This document shows positions 17,964 to 26,052 of a stretch of DNA of 64,000 nucleotides, in pieces. The position numbers were made by a program, and so were the translations under genes. Positions within the stretch are counted from its first letter, which is position 1. Every line of letters starts with the position of its first letter. The stretch is from Variovorax sp. 679 (GTDB lineage Bacteria; Pseudomonadota; Gammaproteobacteria; Burkholderiales; Burkholderiaceae_C): positions 186,001-250,000 of the forward strand of contig NZ_RXFS01000001.1 of NCBI RefSeq assembly GCF_003952185.1. The letters run 5' to 3'. Below the pieces are notes generated by a model. The model did no database searches, was not told where the DNA came from, and was given only the letters and a program-made list of their open reading frames with translations.

Positions 17964-18885
17964 GAAGCCGACCATGAATCCCGCGCCAATGGGCGAATAC
18001 GTCTTGCTGGTGCTGCTCTCGATCCTCTGGGGCGGCTCCTTCACGCTGATCAAGGTCGCGGTGGCCGACTTTCCACCGGCCACGCTGGCCGCGGTGCGCA
18101 TCCTGCTCGGCGGCGCGCTGCTGGGCGTGGTGGCCGTGGCCAGGGGCCTCGCATTCCCGACGCGCGCCAGCCGCTGGGGGGCGCTCTGGGTGCAGGGGCT
18201 GCTGCAGGGCGCGCTGCCGTTCACGCTGATCGGCTGGGGCGAGCTGCACATCGCGAGCGGGCTCGCGGGCGTGCTCAATGCGACCGTGCCGCTGTTCGCC
18301 TTCCTGCTTGCCGTGTTCGTCGTCGGCTCGGCGCCCTTCGTGCTCACGAAGTTCCTGGGCGTCCTGCTCGGGCTCGCGGGCGTCGCCGGGATCGTCGGGC
18401 ACGGCTCCTCCATCGCCGCGCTCGGCCAGAGCGACTTCCTGGCGTCCATGGCGGTGCTGGGCGCGAGCGCGTCGTATGCGTGCGGCGCGGTGTTCGGCCA
18501 TCGCTTCGGCGACCAGCCCGCCGTGGTCACCGCGGCCGGCTCGCTGCTGTGCGGAGGGGCCACGATGCTGCCGTTCAGCCTCGCGCTCGACCGGCCCTGG
18601 ACGCTCGCGCCCAGCCTCGAGGCCACGCTGGCGCTGCTGGCCCTCGCGCTGCTGTCGACCGCGCTGGCCAGTGTGGTCTTCTTCCGGCTGATCCGCACGC
18701 TGGGCCCGGTCACCACCACCAGCAACGCCTACCTGCGGGCGCTGGTGAGCGTGGCGTTCGGCGTGGTCTTTCTTGCCGAGCCCCTCAGCTGGAGCCTGCT
18801 GGCCGCGAGCGCGCTGATCGTCGCCGGCGTCGTGCTCGTCACGCGGCCGGGCAGGCCGGGCCGGGAGCTGCGTCGTGCGGGCTGA
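17956..18885 (+). CDS. EamA/DMT-family transporter, probable metabolite exporter
   Basis: 309 residues with ten hydrophobic segments in two EamA repeats. The first repeat starts at YVLLVLLSILWGGSFTLIKV and the second at about residue 155. Ends in a short Arg-rich tail. Its ATG lies inside the NRPS gene (eight-base overlap). EamA proteins are commonly exporters of amino-acid-like metabolites and serve as the exporter (CntI) in opine-metallophore operons. Here it sits between the NRPS and a flavoprotein, so export of the NRPS product is the natural inference. Confidence 0.9.
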   Translation: MPEKPTMNPAPMGEYVLLVLLSILWGGSFTLIKVAVADFPPATLAAVRILLGGALLGVVAVARGLAFPTRASRWGALWVQGLLQGALPFTLIGWGELHIASGLAGVLNATVPLFAFLLAVFVVGSAPFVLTKFLGVLLGLAGVAGIVGHGSSIAALGQSDFLASMAVLGASASYACGAVFGHRFGDQPAVVTAAGSLLCGGATMLPFSLALDRPWTLAPSLEATLALLALALLSTALASVVFFRLIRTLGPVTTTSNAYLRALVSVAFGVVFLAEPLSWSLLAASALIVAGVVLVTRPGRPGRELRRAG

Positions 18886-20734
18886 GATCGCGATCGTCGG
18901 CGTCGGCCCCTGGGGCCTGGCAGTGCTCGACCGGCTCGTCACCGCCGCGAGCCGGCAGCCGCGGCTCGCGCTCACGGTGCACCTGATCGACCCCGACGAG
19001 CCGGGCCCGGGCCTGCACAAGCCGCAGCAGGAAGACTTCCTGCTGCTCAACACCGTCACCGGCCAGCTCGACAGCTTCAGCGCTCGCCACTTCGGCGAGC
19101 CGCCGCTCACGGGCGCCATGCCGTTCATCGACTGGCTGCGCGAGGCGCGCGACATCGAGGCCGATGCCAACGGCTTCCTGCCGCGCGCGCTCTTCGGCGA
19201 CTACCTGCGCCACGTGCACGCGGTGCTGTGCGACAACGCGCCGTCGCACATGCGGATCTTGCAGGTGCGCCAGCGCGCGCTCGATGTCTCTCTCGCGGCC
19301 GACGCGAAGGCGCGCGTGCGCCTGGGCGACGGCTCGGCGCTCACCGTGGACCATGTCTTTCTCTGCACGGGCCACGGGCTGGCGCATGCCGCCGGCGGGC
19401 AGGCTCCGTCGCCGGCGAAGCCGATCGATCCGTACCCGCTGGCGCCGCTCCAGGCGCGCATCGAGGCCGGCTCGGCGGTGGGCATCTCGGGCACCGGGCT
19501 GGCGGCGGTCGACGTGGTCGCCGCGCTCACCGTGGGCCGCGGCGGACGCTTCGTGCGCGAGGAAGACGGCATGCTGCACTACCTGCCGGGCGGGCGCGAG
19601 CCGGTGATGTTCGTGCACTCTCGCAGCGGCACGCCGTTCGCATGCCGGCCCGCGCAATCGCTCGACCTGTCGGGCAGCTTCGCGCCGATCTTCTGCACCG
19701 AGGCCTACCTGGCCTTGCGGCGGGCGGCCCGCGGCCCCGCAGGCCTGCAGCTCGACGAAGACCTGCTGGCGGTGCTCGCGGCCGAGATGCGCGCCGCCTA
19801 CCTGATGCGCGCACTGGCGCTGTCGCAGGGCGCCGACGCGGCCGCGGCCTGCAGGCGCGCGCTCGCCGTGCTCGCACCGGCCGAGGTCAGGGATTTCTGC
19901 GAAGCAGCCCTACCGTCGATGGCGTGGTTCTCGCCCGAGACGCTGCTCGCGCCCTCCCCCTCGCCTTCATTTCCCGGCGCGGCAGATTTCAATGCCGCCT
20001 TCGCGGCACGCCTGCGCTTCGACGTGGAGGAGGCGCGCAAGGGCGAGGCGCACAGCCCGTACAAGTACGCGGTGGAGCTTCTGCGCGTGCTGCGCGGCTT
20101 CATCCGCCAGGCGGTGGAGTTCGACGCGCTCGCACCGGCGTCTCGCCACCGCTTCTTCGACGTGGTGGCGCCACGGATCTCCCAGCTGGTCGTGGGCCCG
20201 CCGATAGCGCGCGGACTCGAATGGCTGGCGCTGATGCGCGCCGGCCTGCTGCGCGCCGATCTCGGCCCGGCGCCCACGCTCGAGCGCGATGCGGCGCTCG
20301 GTGTGTGGCGGGCGCGCTCGAGCGCCTTCGAAACGCCCTTCGTGGCCTGTCTCGACCACCTGGTGCATGGCCGCGCGGGGCACGGCGCGATCGACATCGC
20401 GGACGACTCCCTGCTCGCCGCGCTCTACCGCTCGGGCCTTTGCGCCGGTGCGGCACCGGTGCCCCCTGAGGACACGCGAAGGCGGGTGCCGCGCACCGAC
20501 ACCATCGGGCATCCGCTCGATGCGACAGGCCTGCCGGTGCACCAGCTCACGCTGCTCGGCGTGCCCACCGAAGGCCTGCGCTACTTCAACCACTACCTGC
20601 CTTCGCCCAAGAGCCGGTCGCGGGTCTTCGACAGCGTGCAGTCGGCGCTCGATGCGCTGTGGGAGCGGCTCGCATCCGCGCACCGTGGCGAGGGCGCGCG
20701 GACGACCGGCACGCCGGCGCTCGAACGCGACTGA
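18875..20734 (+). CDS. FAD/NAD(P)-binding protein (NAD_binding_9-like)
   Basis: 619 residues from GTG at 18875, overlapping the exporter gene by 11 bases. The N-terminus has a clear dinucleotide fold, EIAIVGVGPWGLAVLDRL (Gly9, Gly11, Gly14). The downstream pattern (DPDEPGPGLHKPQQEDFLLLN, then HVFLCTGHGLAH) is like the FAD-NAD(P)-binding family PF13454, whose members are often next to peptide-modifying or siderophore-type genes. Residues 160-180 of this region would bind the second nucleotide (VGISGTGLAAVDVVAALT). The C-terminal 300 residues are helical and unassigned. Last gene of the coupled operon. A redox or N-hydroxylation step on the product is possible but unproven. Confidence 0.8.
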   Translation: MRAEIAIVGVGPWGLAVLDRLVTAASRQPRLALTVHLIDPDEPGPGLHKPQQEDFLLLNTVTGQLDSFSARHFGEPPLTGAMPFIDWLREARDIEADANGFLPRALFGDYLRHVHAVLCDNAPSHMRILQVRQRALDVSLAADAKARVRLGDGSALTVDHVFLCTGHGLAHAAGGQAPSPAKPIDPYPLAPLQARIEAGSAVGISGTGLAAVDVVAALTVGRGGRFVREEDGMLHYLPGGREPVMFVHSRSGTPFACRPAQSLDLSGSFAPIFCTEAYLALRRAARGPAGLQLDEDLLAVLAAEMRAAYLMRALALSQGADAAAACRRALAVLAPAEVRDFCEAALPSMAWFSPETLLAPSPSPSFPGAADFNAAFAARLRFDVEEARKGEAHSPYKYAVELLRVLRGFIRQAVEFDALAPASRHRFFDVVAPRISQLVVGPPIARGLEWLALMRAGLLRADLGPAPTLERDAALGVWRARSSAFETPFVACLDHLVHGRAGHGAIDIADDSLLAALYRSGLCAGAAPVPPEDTRRRVPRTDTIGHPLDATGLPVHQLTLLGVPTEGLRYFNHYLPSPKSRSRVFDSVQSALDALWERLASAHRGEGARTTGTPALERD

Positions 20735-20864
20735 CCTTGTCCCGAAGGAGCCGTACGGCGCGCACCGACGACGCCTCGGGATCTTCGGGAAGCCCCTCTC
20801 GCGGCGGCGGACGACGCGGCAACGATGCCGCTTCGGTCAACTTGCAGGGCAGGAGATTTCAGCC

Positions 20865-21290
20865 ATGGACCGCCTCTTCGCCCATTTCGCCAACAGGATC
20901 GCGCACGTCGCGGGAAGTCCCGCCACCTTCCTGGCCTGCGTGCTGCTCGTCATCGCATGGGCCGCGGCCGGGCCCGTCTTCCACTTCTCGGAGAACTGGC
21001 AGCTGGTCATCAACACCGGCACCACCATCGTGACCTTCCTGATGGTGTTCCTGATCCAGAACACCCAGAACCGCGATGGCGCGGCGCTGCAGACCAAGCT
21101 CGACGAACTCATCCGCTCATCGGCCGCGCACAACGAGTTCATGGGCATCGAGAAACTCACCGACGAGGAGCTGAGCGCGCTGCACGCGCAATGCGAGGCC
21201 GCGGCCAGGAAAAGCCAGGCGACGCTCGAGCGCACGCGCGCCGAACGCCGCCGGCGCGGCCACACGCAGCCCGGGCCGCAGGCGCATTGA
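20865..21290 (+). CDS. Low-affinity iron permease-like small membrane protein
   Basis: 141 residues. The ATG at 20865 follows AGGAG at 20851-20855. The layout fits the low-affinity iron permease family (PF04120): a short N-terminal helix (FAHFANRIAHVAGSPATFLA), two membrane spans (LACVLLVIAWAAAGPVF and LVINTGTTIVTFLMVFLIQ), then the conserved IQNTQNRDGAALQTKLDELI and a charged helical tail. Bacterial members are poorly characterised; iron transport is an annotation transfer. It lies 130 bases after the NRPS operon on the same strand and could be read through from it, but has its own good ribosome site. Confidence 0.8.
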   Translation: MDRLFAHFANRIAHVAGSPATFLACVLLVIAWAAAGPVFHFSENWQLVINTGTTIVTFLMVFLIQNTQNRDGAALQTKLDELIRSSAAHNEFMGIEKLTDEELSALHAQCEAAARKSQATLERTRAERRRRGHTQPGPQAH

Positions 21291-21338
21291 AGGGGCCGAC
21301 GCACGAATGGCTCGAGCGCGCAGTTGCCGGAACAGTCC

Positions 21339-22076
21339 CTAGGCGCACTCGGGCGCGACAGTGTCCAGCACCCTGGCAAGGTGCTCGACGAGCCGCGCGG
21401 AATAGGCCTGCGCAGGATGGAGGATGTCCGCCATTTCGGTGGGCTGCACCGGCACGCTGCCCCAGTCGGCAAAGGGCACCGCCATGTCCCTGGCCACGCG
21501 CCGCACGACCGCGTCGCCCTGCGCACGGACCTGCGCCCCGGTCAGCGTGCGCGACAGGCCGGTCAGCACCACGTGACGGCCCTCCGCCCTCGCCTTCACG
21601 ATCATGGCGCGCAACGCCCCGTCCAGGGGCAGTCCCTGCATGGCATCGTTGAGCCCGTGCTCGATGACCACGATGCGGCCCGAGCGCTCCTCGCCCGCGA
21701 ACGAAGCCGAACGGGCACTCGCCGTCTCGCCGTTCACCGAACGATCGACCACCTTGTATCGCGGGCGCAGCCTGCGCAGCGCGGCCGCCGGCGGCTCCTG
21801 CAGGCGCTTGTCACCCAGGTAGCCGCCATGAAGGATCGAGTCGCCGTACAGCTCGACGCTGCAGACGGCTTCGGGCTTCGCGGCAGCCATGCCTGCCGGC
21901 CCATTCACGGGCGCAGCCGCGGCTGGCACCGCGAGGGCGCGGTTTTCCGGCGGCGCGACACGGGATGGCGAACAGCCGGCGGCGAGCACCGCGCCCAGAA
22001 CCGCGGCGATGGCGATCTGTCGGCGTCTCGCCCGGCGGAGCGGAATGCGGGGGAAAAGTCGGGTGGGATGAGGCAC
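21339..22076 (-). CDS. SGNH/GDSL-type hydrolase lipoprotein
   Basis: 245 residues from GTG at 22076. A basic N-terminus is followed by a hydrophobic stretch and a lipobox (VLAAGC, Cys near residue 35), so it is probably membrane anchored after export. SGNH esterase blocks are visible: block I VELYGDSILHG, a block III-like IEHGLND, and block V DILHPAQ with the catalytic Asp-x-x-His. The family hydrolyses ester bonds in lipids, acylated sugars or cell-wall components. It converges on the iron-permease-like gene with 48 bases between the stops. Substrate unknown. Confidence 0.85.
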   Translation of the reverse strand: MPHPTRLFPRIPLRRARRRQIAIAAVLGAVLAAGCSPSRVAPPENRALAVPAAAAPVNGPAGMAAAKPEAVCSVELYGDSILHGGYLGDKRLQEPPAAALRRLRPRYKVVDRSVNGETASARSASFAGEERSGRIVVIEHGLNDAMQGLPLDGALRAMIVKARAEGRHVVLTGLSRTLTGAQVRAQGDAVVRRVARDMAVPFADWGSVPVQPTEMADILHPAQAYSARLVEHLARVLDTVAPECA

Positions 22077-22140
22077 CCACCGACACTAGGGAGCAATCGA
22101 GGGGAAATTGTGGAGATGGCCTTGAGGCTGGCGGGAACGA

Positions 22141-22728
22141 TCAGCTTTTCCCGGAAGCAAGGCCTCGAGCGCCCCGCCTGCTCTCCCGGAACAGGACGAT
22201 CAACCCCGAAATAAAGAAGTACACGGCCCCAACCGCCGCATAGCCGCCAATCGTCTGCAAGACAGGCGCGCTACCACCCTGCTGCGCCACAAAGAACCCA
22301 CCAGCCAGGGCAGACTGCGCTCCACTCAGCATCATCACCCACTGCCCCCCGTTGTCCTTGCGGCGACGCACGGCCGTCGCCAGCTGCAGCAGGCCTGCGA
22401 CGATGGCCCAGACCCCGAAGATCGCCAGCACGATCTGCAGCTCGAACACGAAGGCGCCCGCAACCGCGAGCGTGACCAGCGCGCTGATCCAGATGTTGAT
22501 CAACTGCGTGGCATTGGCCTTGGCACCGCCCGTCATCCTGACGTCCAGCAGGTTCGCAAGGGCATCCCAGGCGGGATAGACGATCAGCAGCGCGGCTGCC
22601 AAGACGGGCGAATGCTTGGCGATGGTGAAGCTCGCCGCGACCCACGCGAAGGAAAAGGCAGCGCGAACGAGGTAGTAGTTGCGCAGCCAGGCGGCTCGCT
22701 GGGATTCGGTTTTCAAGGTGTCTGACAT
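22141..22728 (-). CDS. Integral membrane protein, DUF308/HdeD-like
   Basis: 195 residues from the ATG at 22728; longer upstream readings are rejected because they are Gly/Ser-rich and non-hydrophobic. About six membrane spans in hairpin pairs are visible, e.g. VLAAALLIVYPAWDALANLL, INIWISALVTLAVAGAFVF, IVLAIFGVWAIVAGLLQLAT and AAVGAVYFFISGLIVLF. The pattern resembles HdeD/DUF308 proteins, linked to acid stress in E. coli, but function here is unproven. Divergent from the HD/LuxR gene with 170 bases between starts, in which I see no clear operator. Confidence 0.75.
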   Translation of the reverse strand: MSDTLKTESQRAAWLRNYYLVRAAFSFAWVAASFTIAKHSPVLAAALLIVYPAWDALANLLDVRMTGGAKANATQLINIWISALVTLAVAGAFVFELQIVLAIFGVWAIVAGLLQLATAVRRRKDNGGQWVMMLSGAQSALAGGFFVAQQGGSAPVLQTIGGYAAVGAVYFFISGLIVLFRESRRGARGLASGKS

Positions 22729-22898
22729 GGAAGATGGGGCGGCTGAAGCCGCGAGTTGAGAAGGCTCCAGCTCATCGAGGAGCGAACGGTGCAACGATTC
22801 TTCTGCGCCCTCGCCCCACGCGGTATCCGTCGGATGACCGACACGGGCCCCAATGGAACTGTGCGATGCTGCGTGCCCGCCGCAGCGATTCACGCCCC

Positions 22899-24377
22899 AT
22901 GTCCGACGACACGACGACCATCACTGTTTTCGACGCGGTCCGCGCACTGGCCTTCATCGGCGACCTGAGCATGGGCCAGCCGACCGACCATTCGCTGCGC
23001 ACGGCCTGGCTCGCCGGGAAGATCGCGGCCGAGGCCGGCTGCGACGCCGCCCAGGTCGAGGCCGTGCGGCATGTCGCGCTGCTGCGCTGGTCGGGCTGCA
23101 CCGCCAATGCCCAGGAGTTCGCCGACTTCCTCGAAGACGACGTGCAGGGCCGGCGCGCCCTGCTTGCGTCGCCTGCACCCCGCATTCGCCAGCCGCACAT
23201 CAGCGGGCCGGTGCCCGACGCGGTGCTGGCAATGGCCGACATCCATTGCGAGATTGCCGGCGACATCGCCAACACGCTGGGGTTGAGCCGCGAGACCGAA
23301 GCAGCCCTGCGCGCGGTGTTCGAGGCCTACGACGGCAGCGGCATCCCCGGCGTGCTGCAGGGCAACGAGGTTCCGCTCGCGACCTACGTCGTGGCGCTGG
23401 CGAGCGACCTGGAGATCTTCGGTCGCCTCTACGGAATCGACGAAGCGCTCACGCTCGCTCGCGGACGCGCGGACAGCCTCTACCCGGCCTTTCTCGTCGA
23501 TGCGAGCACGCCTCGTGCATTGGCATGGATGAAGGAGCTGGATTCCCCCGTCGCGCCATGGACCGAGCCCGCCGAACAGCCCCCTTCGATGCTCCGGCGC
23601 ATGGGACTGGAACTCGTCGGCGACGTGATCGACCTCAAGCTGCCCTGGATGACTGGCTACTCGCGCCGCGTGGCCCGGCTGGCGCGCGACTGCGGCGCGC
23701 AGCTCGGCCTGGACGAGGCGGCCTGCGACCGCACGTACAAGGCGGGCCTGATCCACGGCATCGGGCGCGCGGCGGTTCCCAATGCCATCTGGAATGCGCC
23801 CGAGCCGCTGCCGGCTTCGTCGCTGGAGCACGTGCGGCTCGTGCCGTACTGGACTTCCCGCGCCGCAGGGCAGATCGACGGCCTTACAGCGGAAGCGGAG
23901 ATCGCGTCCTTCGCCTTCGAGCGGCGCGACGGCTCCGGCCACTTTCGCGGTCGCTCGGGCTCGGCTATGCCGCTGGAGGGGCAGATCGTCGCGGCGGCCC
24001 AGCAGTGGCAATCGCACCGCACCCGTCGTCCGTGGCGGCCTGAACTCACGGAGGCGCAGGCGCTCGACAGCATGAAAGAAGACGTCAAGGCGGGCCGCTT
24101 CGACGAGGAAGTCGTCACGGCGCTGCTCGCATGCGTCCTGCCGGGCACCTCATCATCAAAGCCCGTTTCGCCGCCACAAGGCGACGCGTCTCTTTCACAG
24201 CGCGAGCTCGAGGTGCTGCGCAGCATCAGCCAAGGCCACAACACGAAGGAAGTCGCCCGTGCGCTGGGCATCAGCCCGAGCACGGTGCGCACTCATGTCG
24301 AGCGCCTGTTCCAGAAGCTCGGATGCACGACCCGTGCGGCCGCGACGCTGAAGGCCGCGACCAGGGGGCTCATCTAG
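22899..24377 (+). CDS. Degenerate tandem HD-GYP protein with C-terminal LuxR-type HTH
   Basis: 492 residues from the ATG at 22899 (an ATG at 22866 is possible). Two HD-GYP-like halves can be traced. The first has VRHVALLRWSG where HD would be and YDGSGIPGVLQGNEVPLATY where the GYP segment would be. The second has LIHGIGRAAVPNAIW (HD changed to HG) and RRDGSGHFRGRSGSAMPLEG. The metal-binding His-Asp pairs are therefore missing, so cyclic-di-GMP hydrolysis is unlikely and a sensory role is inferred. The C-terminal 65 residues are a LuxR/GerE helix-turn-helix (LSQRELEVLRSISQGHNTKE, then STVRTHVERLFQKLG). It is probably a transcription factor with a degenerate HD-GYP sensor. Confidence 0.82.
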   Translation: MSDDTTTITVFDAVRALAFIGDLSMGQPTDHSLRTAWLAGKIAAEAGCDAAQVEAVRHVALLRWSGCTANAQEFADFLEDDVQGRRALLASPAPRIRQPHISGPVPDAVLAMADIHCEIAGDIANTLGLSRETEAALRAVFEAYDGSGIPGVLQGNEVPLATYVVALASDLEIFGRLYGIDEALTLARGRADSLYPAFLVDASTPRALAWMKELDSPVAPWTEPAEQPPSMLRRMGLELVGDVIDLKLPWMTGYSRRVARLARDCGAQLGLDEAACDRTYKAGLIHGIGRAAVPNAIWNAPEPLPASSLEHVRLVPYWTSRAAGQIDGLTAEAEIASFAFERRDGSGHFRGRSGSAMPLEGQIVAAAQQWQSHRTRRPWRPELTEAQALDSMKEDVKAGRFDEEVVTALLACVLPGTSSSKPVSPPQGDASLSQRELEVLRSISQGHNTKEVARALGISPSTVRTHVERLFQKLGCTTRAAATLKAATRGLI

Positions 24378-24678
24378 CAGCAACGGCGGCACGCAACGAC
24401 TGCAGCGTGCCCTCGGCCGCCTCGATGCGCCGACGCAGCTCCTCGTTGACGACGCGTACCAGCGCGCTGAGTTCAGAGCGGCTGGAGCAGACTTCCTCCG
24501 TCTCATTCACTCGCTGCGGGCCGATGAGTCTTTCGAGGCCGGCATACGCGTGCCGCACTTCGTGAAGGCTCTCGACGTCGTCGCAAGCCTGCAGAGCAAG
24601 CGATTCGACGCCTGCCGCTTCGGAAGAAGATTCGGGAAATGAAGAGACACGCGCGGACGCGCGAGCGGATGCAGCCAT
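24370..24678 (-). CDS. Small coiled-coil protein, unknown function
   Basis: 102 residues. The ATG at 24678 is chosen over an ATG-like start at 24729 because GGAGG lies six bases upstream on the minus strand (24685-24689). The protein is Ser/Ala-rich at first and then helical, with LALQACDDVESLHEVRHAYA and LSALVRVVNEELRRRIEAAE suggesting an amphipathic coiled coil. There are no cysteines beyond two scattered ones and no signal peptide. The stop overlaps that of the HD/LuxR gene by eight bases (tail to tail). It is preceded by an unusually structured leader (24698-24868), suggesting RNA-level control. I do not recognise the family. Confidence 0.65.
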   Translation of the reverse strand: MAASARASARVSSFPESSSEAAGVESLALQACDDVESLHEVRHAYAGLERLIGPQRVNETEEVCSSRSELSALVRVVNEELRRRIEAAEGTLQSLRAAVAAR

Positions 24679-24697
24679 GAACGGCCTCCAAGGGTTT

Positions 24698-24868
24698 CGG
24701 TTTGCTGAAACCGACGCACCCGAGTCCAAGCGGGGGCGGCGGCTCGACGGGTTGGACTACCGGGAAACCACTTGCGTGAAACCGGCCGGGCTTGCGCCCG
24801 CCCATCGAGCCGCCAAAACTGGAAGCACGAACGACAAAGCCGCATACCCTGCGGGGTGACTGCGGCTT
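24698..24868 (-). promoter_or_regulatory. Structured leader: four nested hairpins upstream of a small gene
   Basis: Within the 351-base gap between the coiled-coil gene and the LysR gene are several strong stems. CGGTTT-GCTG-AAACCG (24698-24713) lies just before the GGAGG of the minus-strand gene. GGCGGCTCGA (24738-24747) pairs with TCGAGCCGCC (24805-24814) and encloses CGGGC-TTGC-GCCCG (24787-24800) and a small CAC-TTGC-GTG. AAGCCGCA/TGCGGCTT (24837-24868) encloses ACCC-TGCG-GGGT. Strand is assigned by proximity to the minus-strand gene; it could instead precede the LysR gene. No known riboswitch class is recognised. Confidence 0.45.
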
Positions 24869-25029
24869 GCGTCGCAGCGATTTCAACGGGAGTCCAAGCC
24901 CGATCACGCCTTTTCTTGACGTGACGGGGCGCAGTATAGCTACGGAGGTATTCATCGCATCCGCCCCAGAACAGGCGATGCCCCTACAGCCGACGGCCTC
25001 ATCCCGGAAGCTGGAACAATCCAGCCACC

Positions 25030-26052
25030 ATGGACGGTCTGGACCTCATCAAAACATTTCGCGAAGTTGCCTTCCGGCGCAGCTTCTCCCGCGCGGCGAT
25101 CTCGCTGGGCATGTCCAAGGCCACTGTGAGCCGCTACGTGGCCGAGCTCGAAACCCGAAGCGGCGTGCGGCTGCTCAACCGGTCCACCCGCTCCCTGAGC
25201 CTGACGGACGCAGGCGAGGTGCTGCTGGAGCGCAGCACGCAACTGGTGACGATGGCCGAGAACACGCTGAACGACCTGCAGGCCCATGGCTCGCATCCGC
25301 GCGGGCGCCTGCGCATGAGCGCGCCGCACGGGCTGATCGCCGGCTGGCTTTCTGACGTGATCGCGGGCTTCATCAAGCGCTACCCCGACGTGTACGTGAG
25401 CCTCGTGTTCACCAACGACGACCTCGACCTGATCGAGGAAGGCATCGACATCCATCTGACGGGCGGGCGCATCGACGACATGAACCTGATCGTGCGCCGC
25501 CTCGTGCAGTTCGACATGGTGGTGTGCGCCACGCCGAGCTACTGGGCGCAGCGCGGCATGCCGCAGACGCCCGAAGACCTGAGCCGGCACGACGTGCTGA
25601 GCTACTCGGCGAAGCCGACCACGCATCTACCCTTCGAGACCAACGGCGAGCCTTATGAAGTTCCGGTGCACAGCCGCCTGGAAGCCAACGATGCCGTGGC
25701 GCTGATCGAGCTGGCGCTGCGCGGCGTGGGCGTGGCCTATGTGCCGGAGCCGCTGGCGCAGTCGCACCTGGAGCGCGGTGCGCTGGTGCCGGTGCTGCGC
25801 GAACATATGCCGCGCGACCACTGGCTGTATGCGGCCTACTCGCAGCGCCGCCACAACAGCGCCGCGATGCGCGCGATGCTCGACTTTCTCGAGCAGTCGA
25901 TGGAGGCACTCACCGAAGGCCCGGCGCTGCCGCCCGCGTTGCCGGTGGTGGTGTCGCACCAGGCGGCTGCTACATGCGCCCTTTCCAGGGCACAAGCCGG
26001 CGCTCGAGCCACCGCATCAGCAGGTCGAAAAGATAAGCCACCACCCCAATGA
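25030..26052 (+). CDS. LysR-family transcriptional regulator
   Basis: 340 residues. The N-terminal helix-turn-helix covers residues 1-60 (MDGLDLIKTFREVAFRRSFS, then LGMSKATVSRYVAELETRSG and LLNRSTRSLSLTDAG). A LysR substrate-binding fold follows (about 90-290), with the DDLDLIEEGIDIHLTGGRI and GVGVAYVPEPL patterns typical of the CrgA-like group. The last 40 residues are a low-complexity tail that overlaps the 3' end of the convergent permease gene by 83 bases, so the natural stop region is unusual. The target is unknown; its divergent partner would be the small coiled-coil gene, not the Tau-type operon it converges on. Confidence 0.9.
   Translation: MDGLDLIKTFREVAFRRSFSRAAISLGMSKATVSRYVAELETRSGVRLLNRSTRSLSLTDAGEVLLERSTQLVTMAENTLNDLQAHGSHPRGRLRMSAPHGLIAGWLSDVIAGFIKRYPDVYVSLVFTNDDLDLIEEGIDIHLTGGRIDDMNLIVRRLVQFDMVVCATPSYWAQRGMPQTPEDLSRHDVLSYSAKPTTHLPFETNGEPYEVPVHSRLEANDAVALIELALRGVGVAYVPEPLAQSHLERGALVPVLREHMPRDHWLYAAYSQRRHNSAAMRAMLDFLEQSMEALTEGPALPPALPVVVSHQAAATCALSRAQAGARATASAGRKDKPPPQ

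Noticed and set aside
14874..18725. A 1283-residue minus-strand open frame across the NRPS and EamA genes
   Set aside because: Antisense shadow of genes with clear NRPS and EamA motifs; its own sequence has no recognisable domain.
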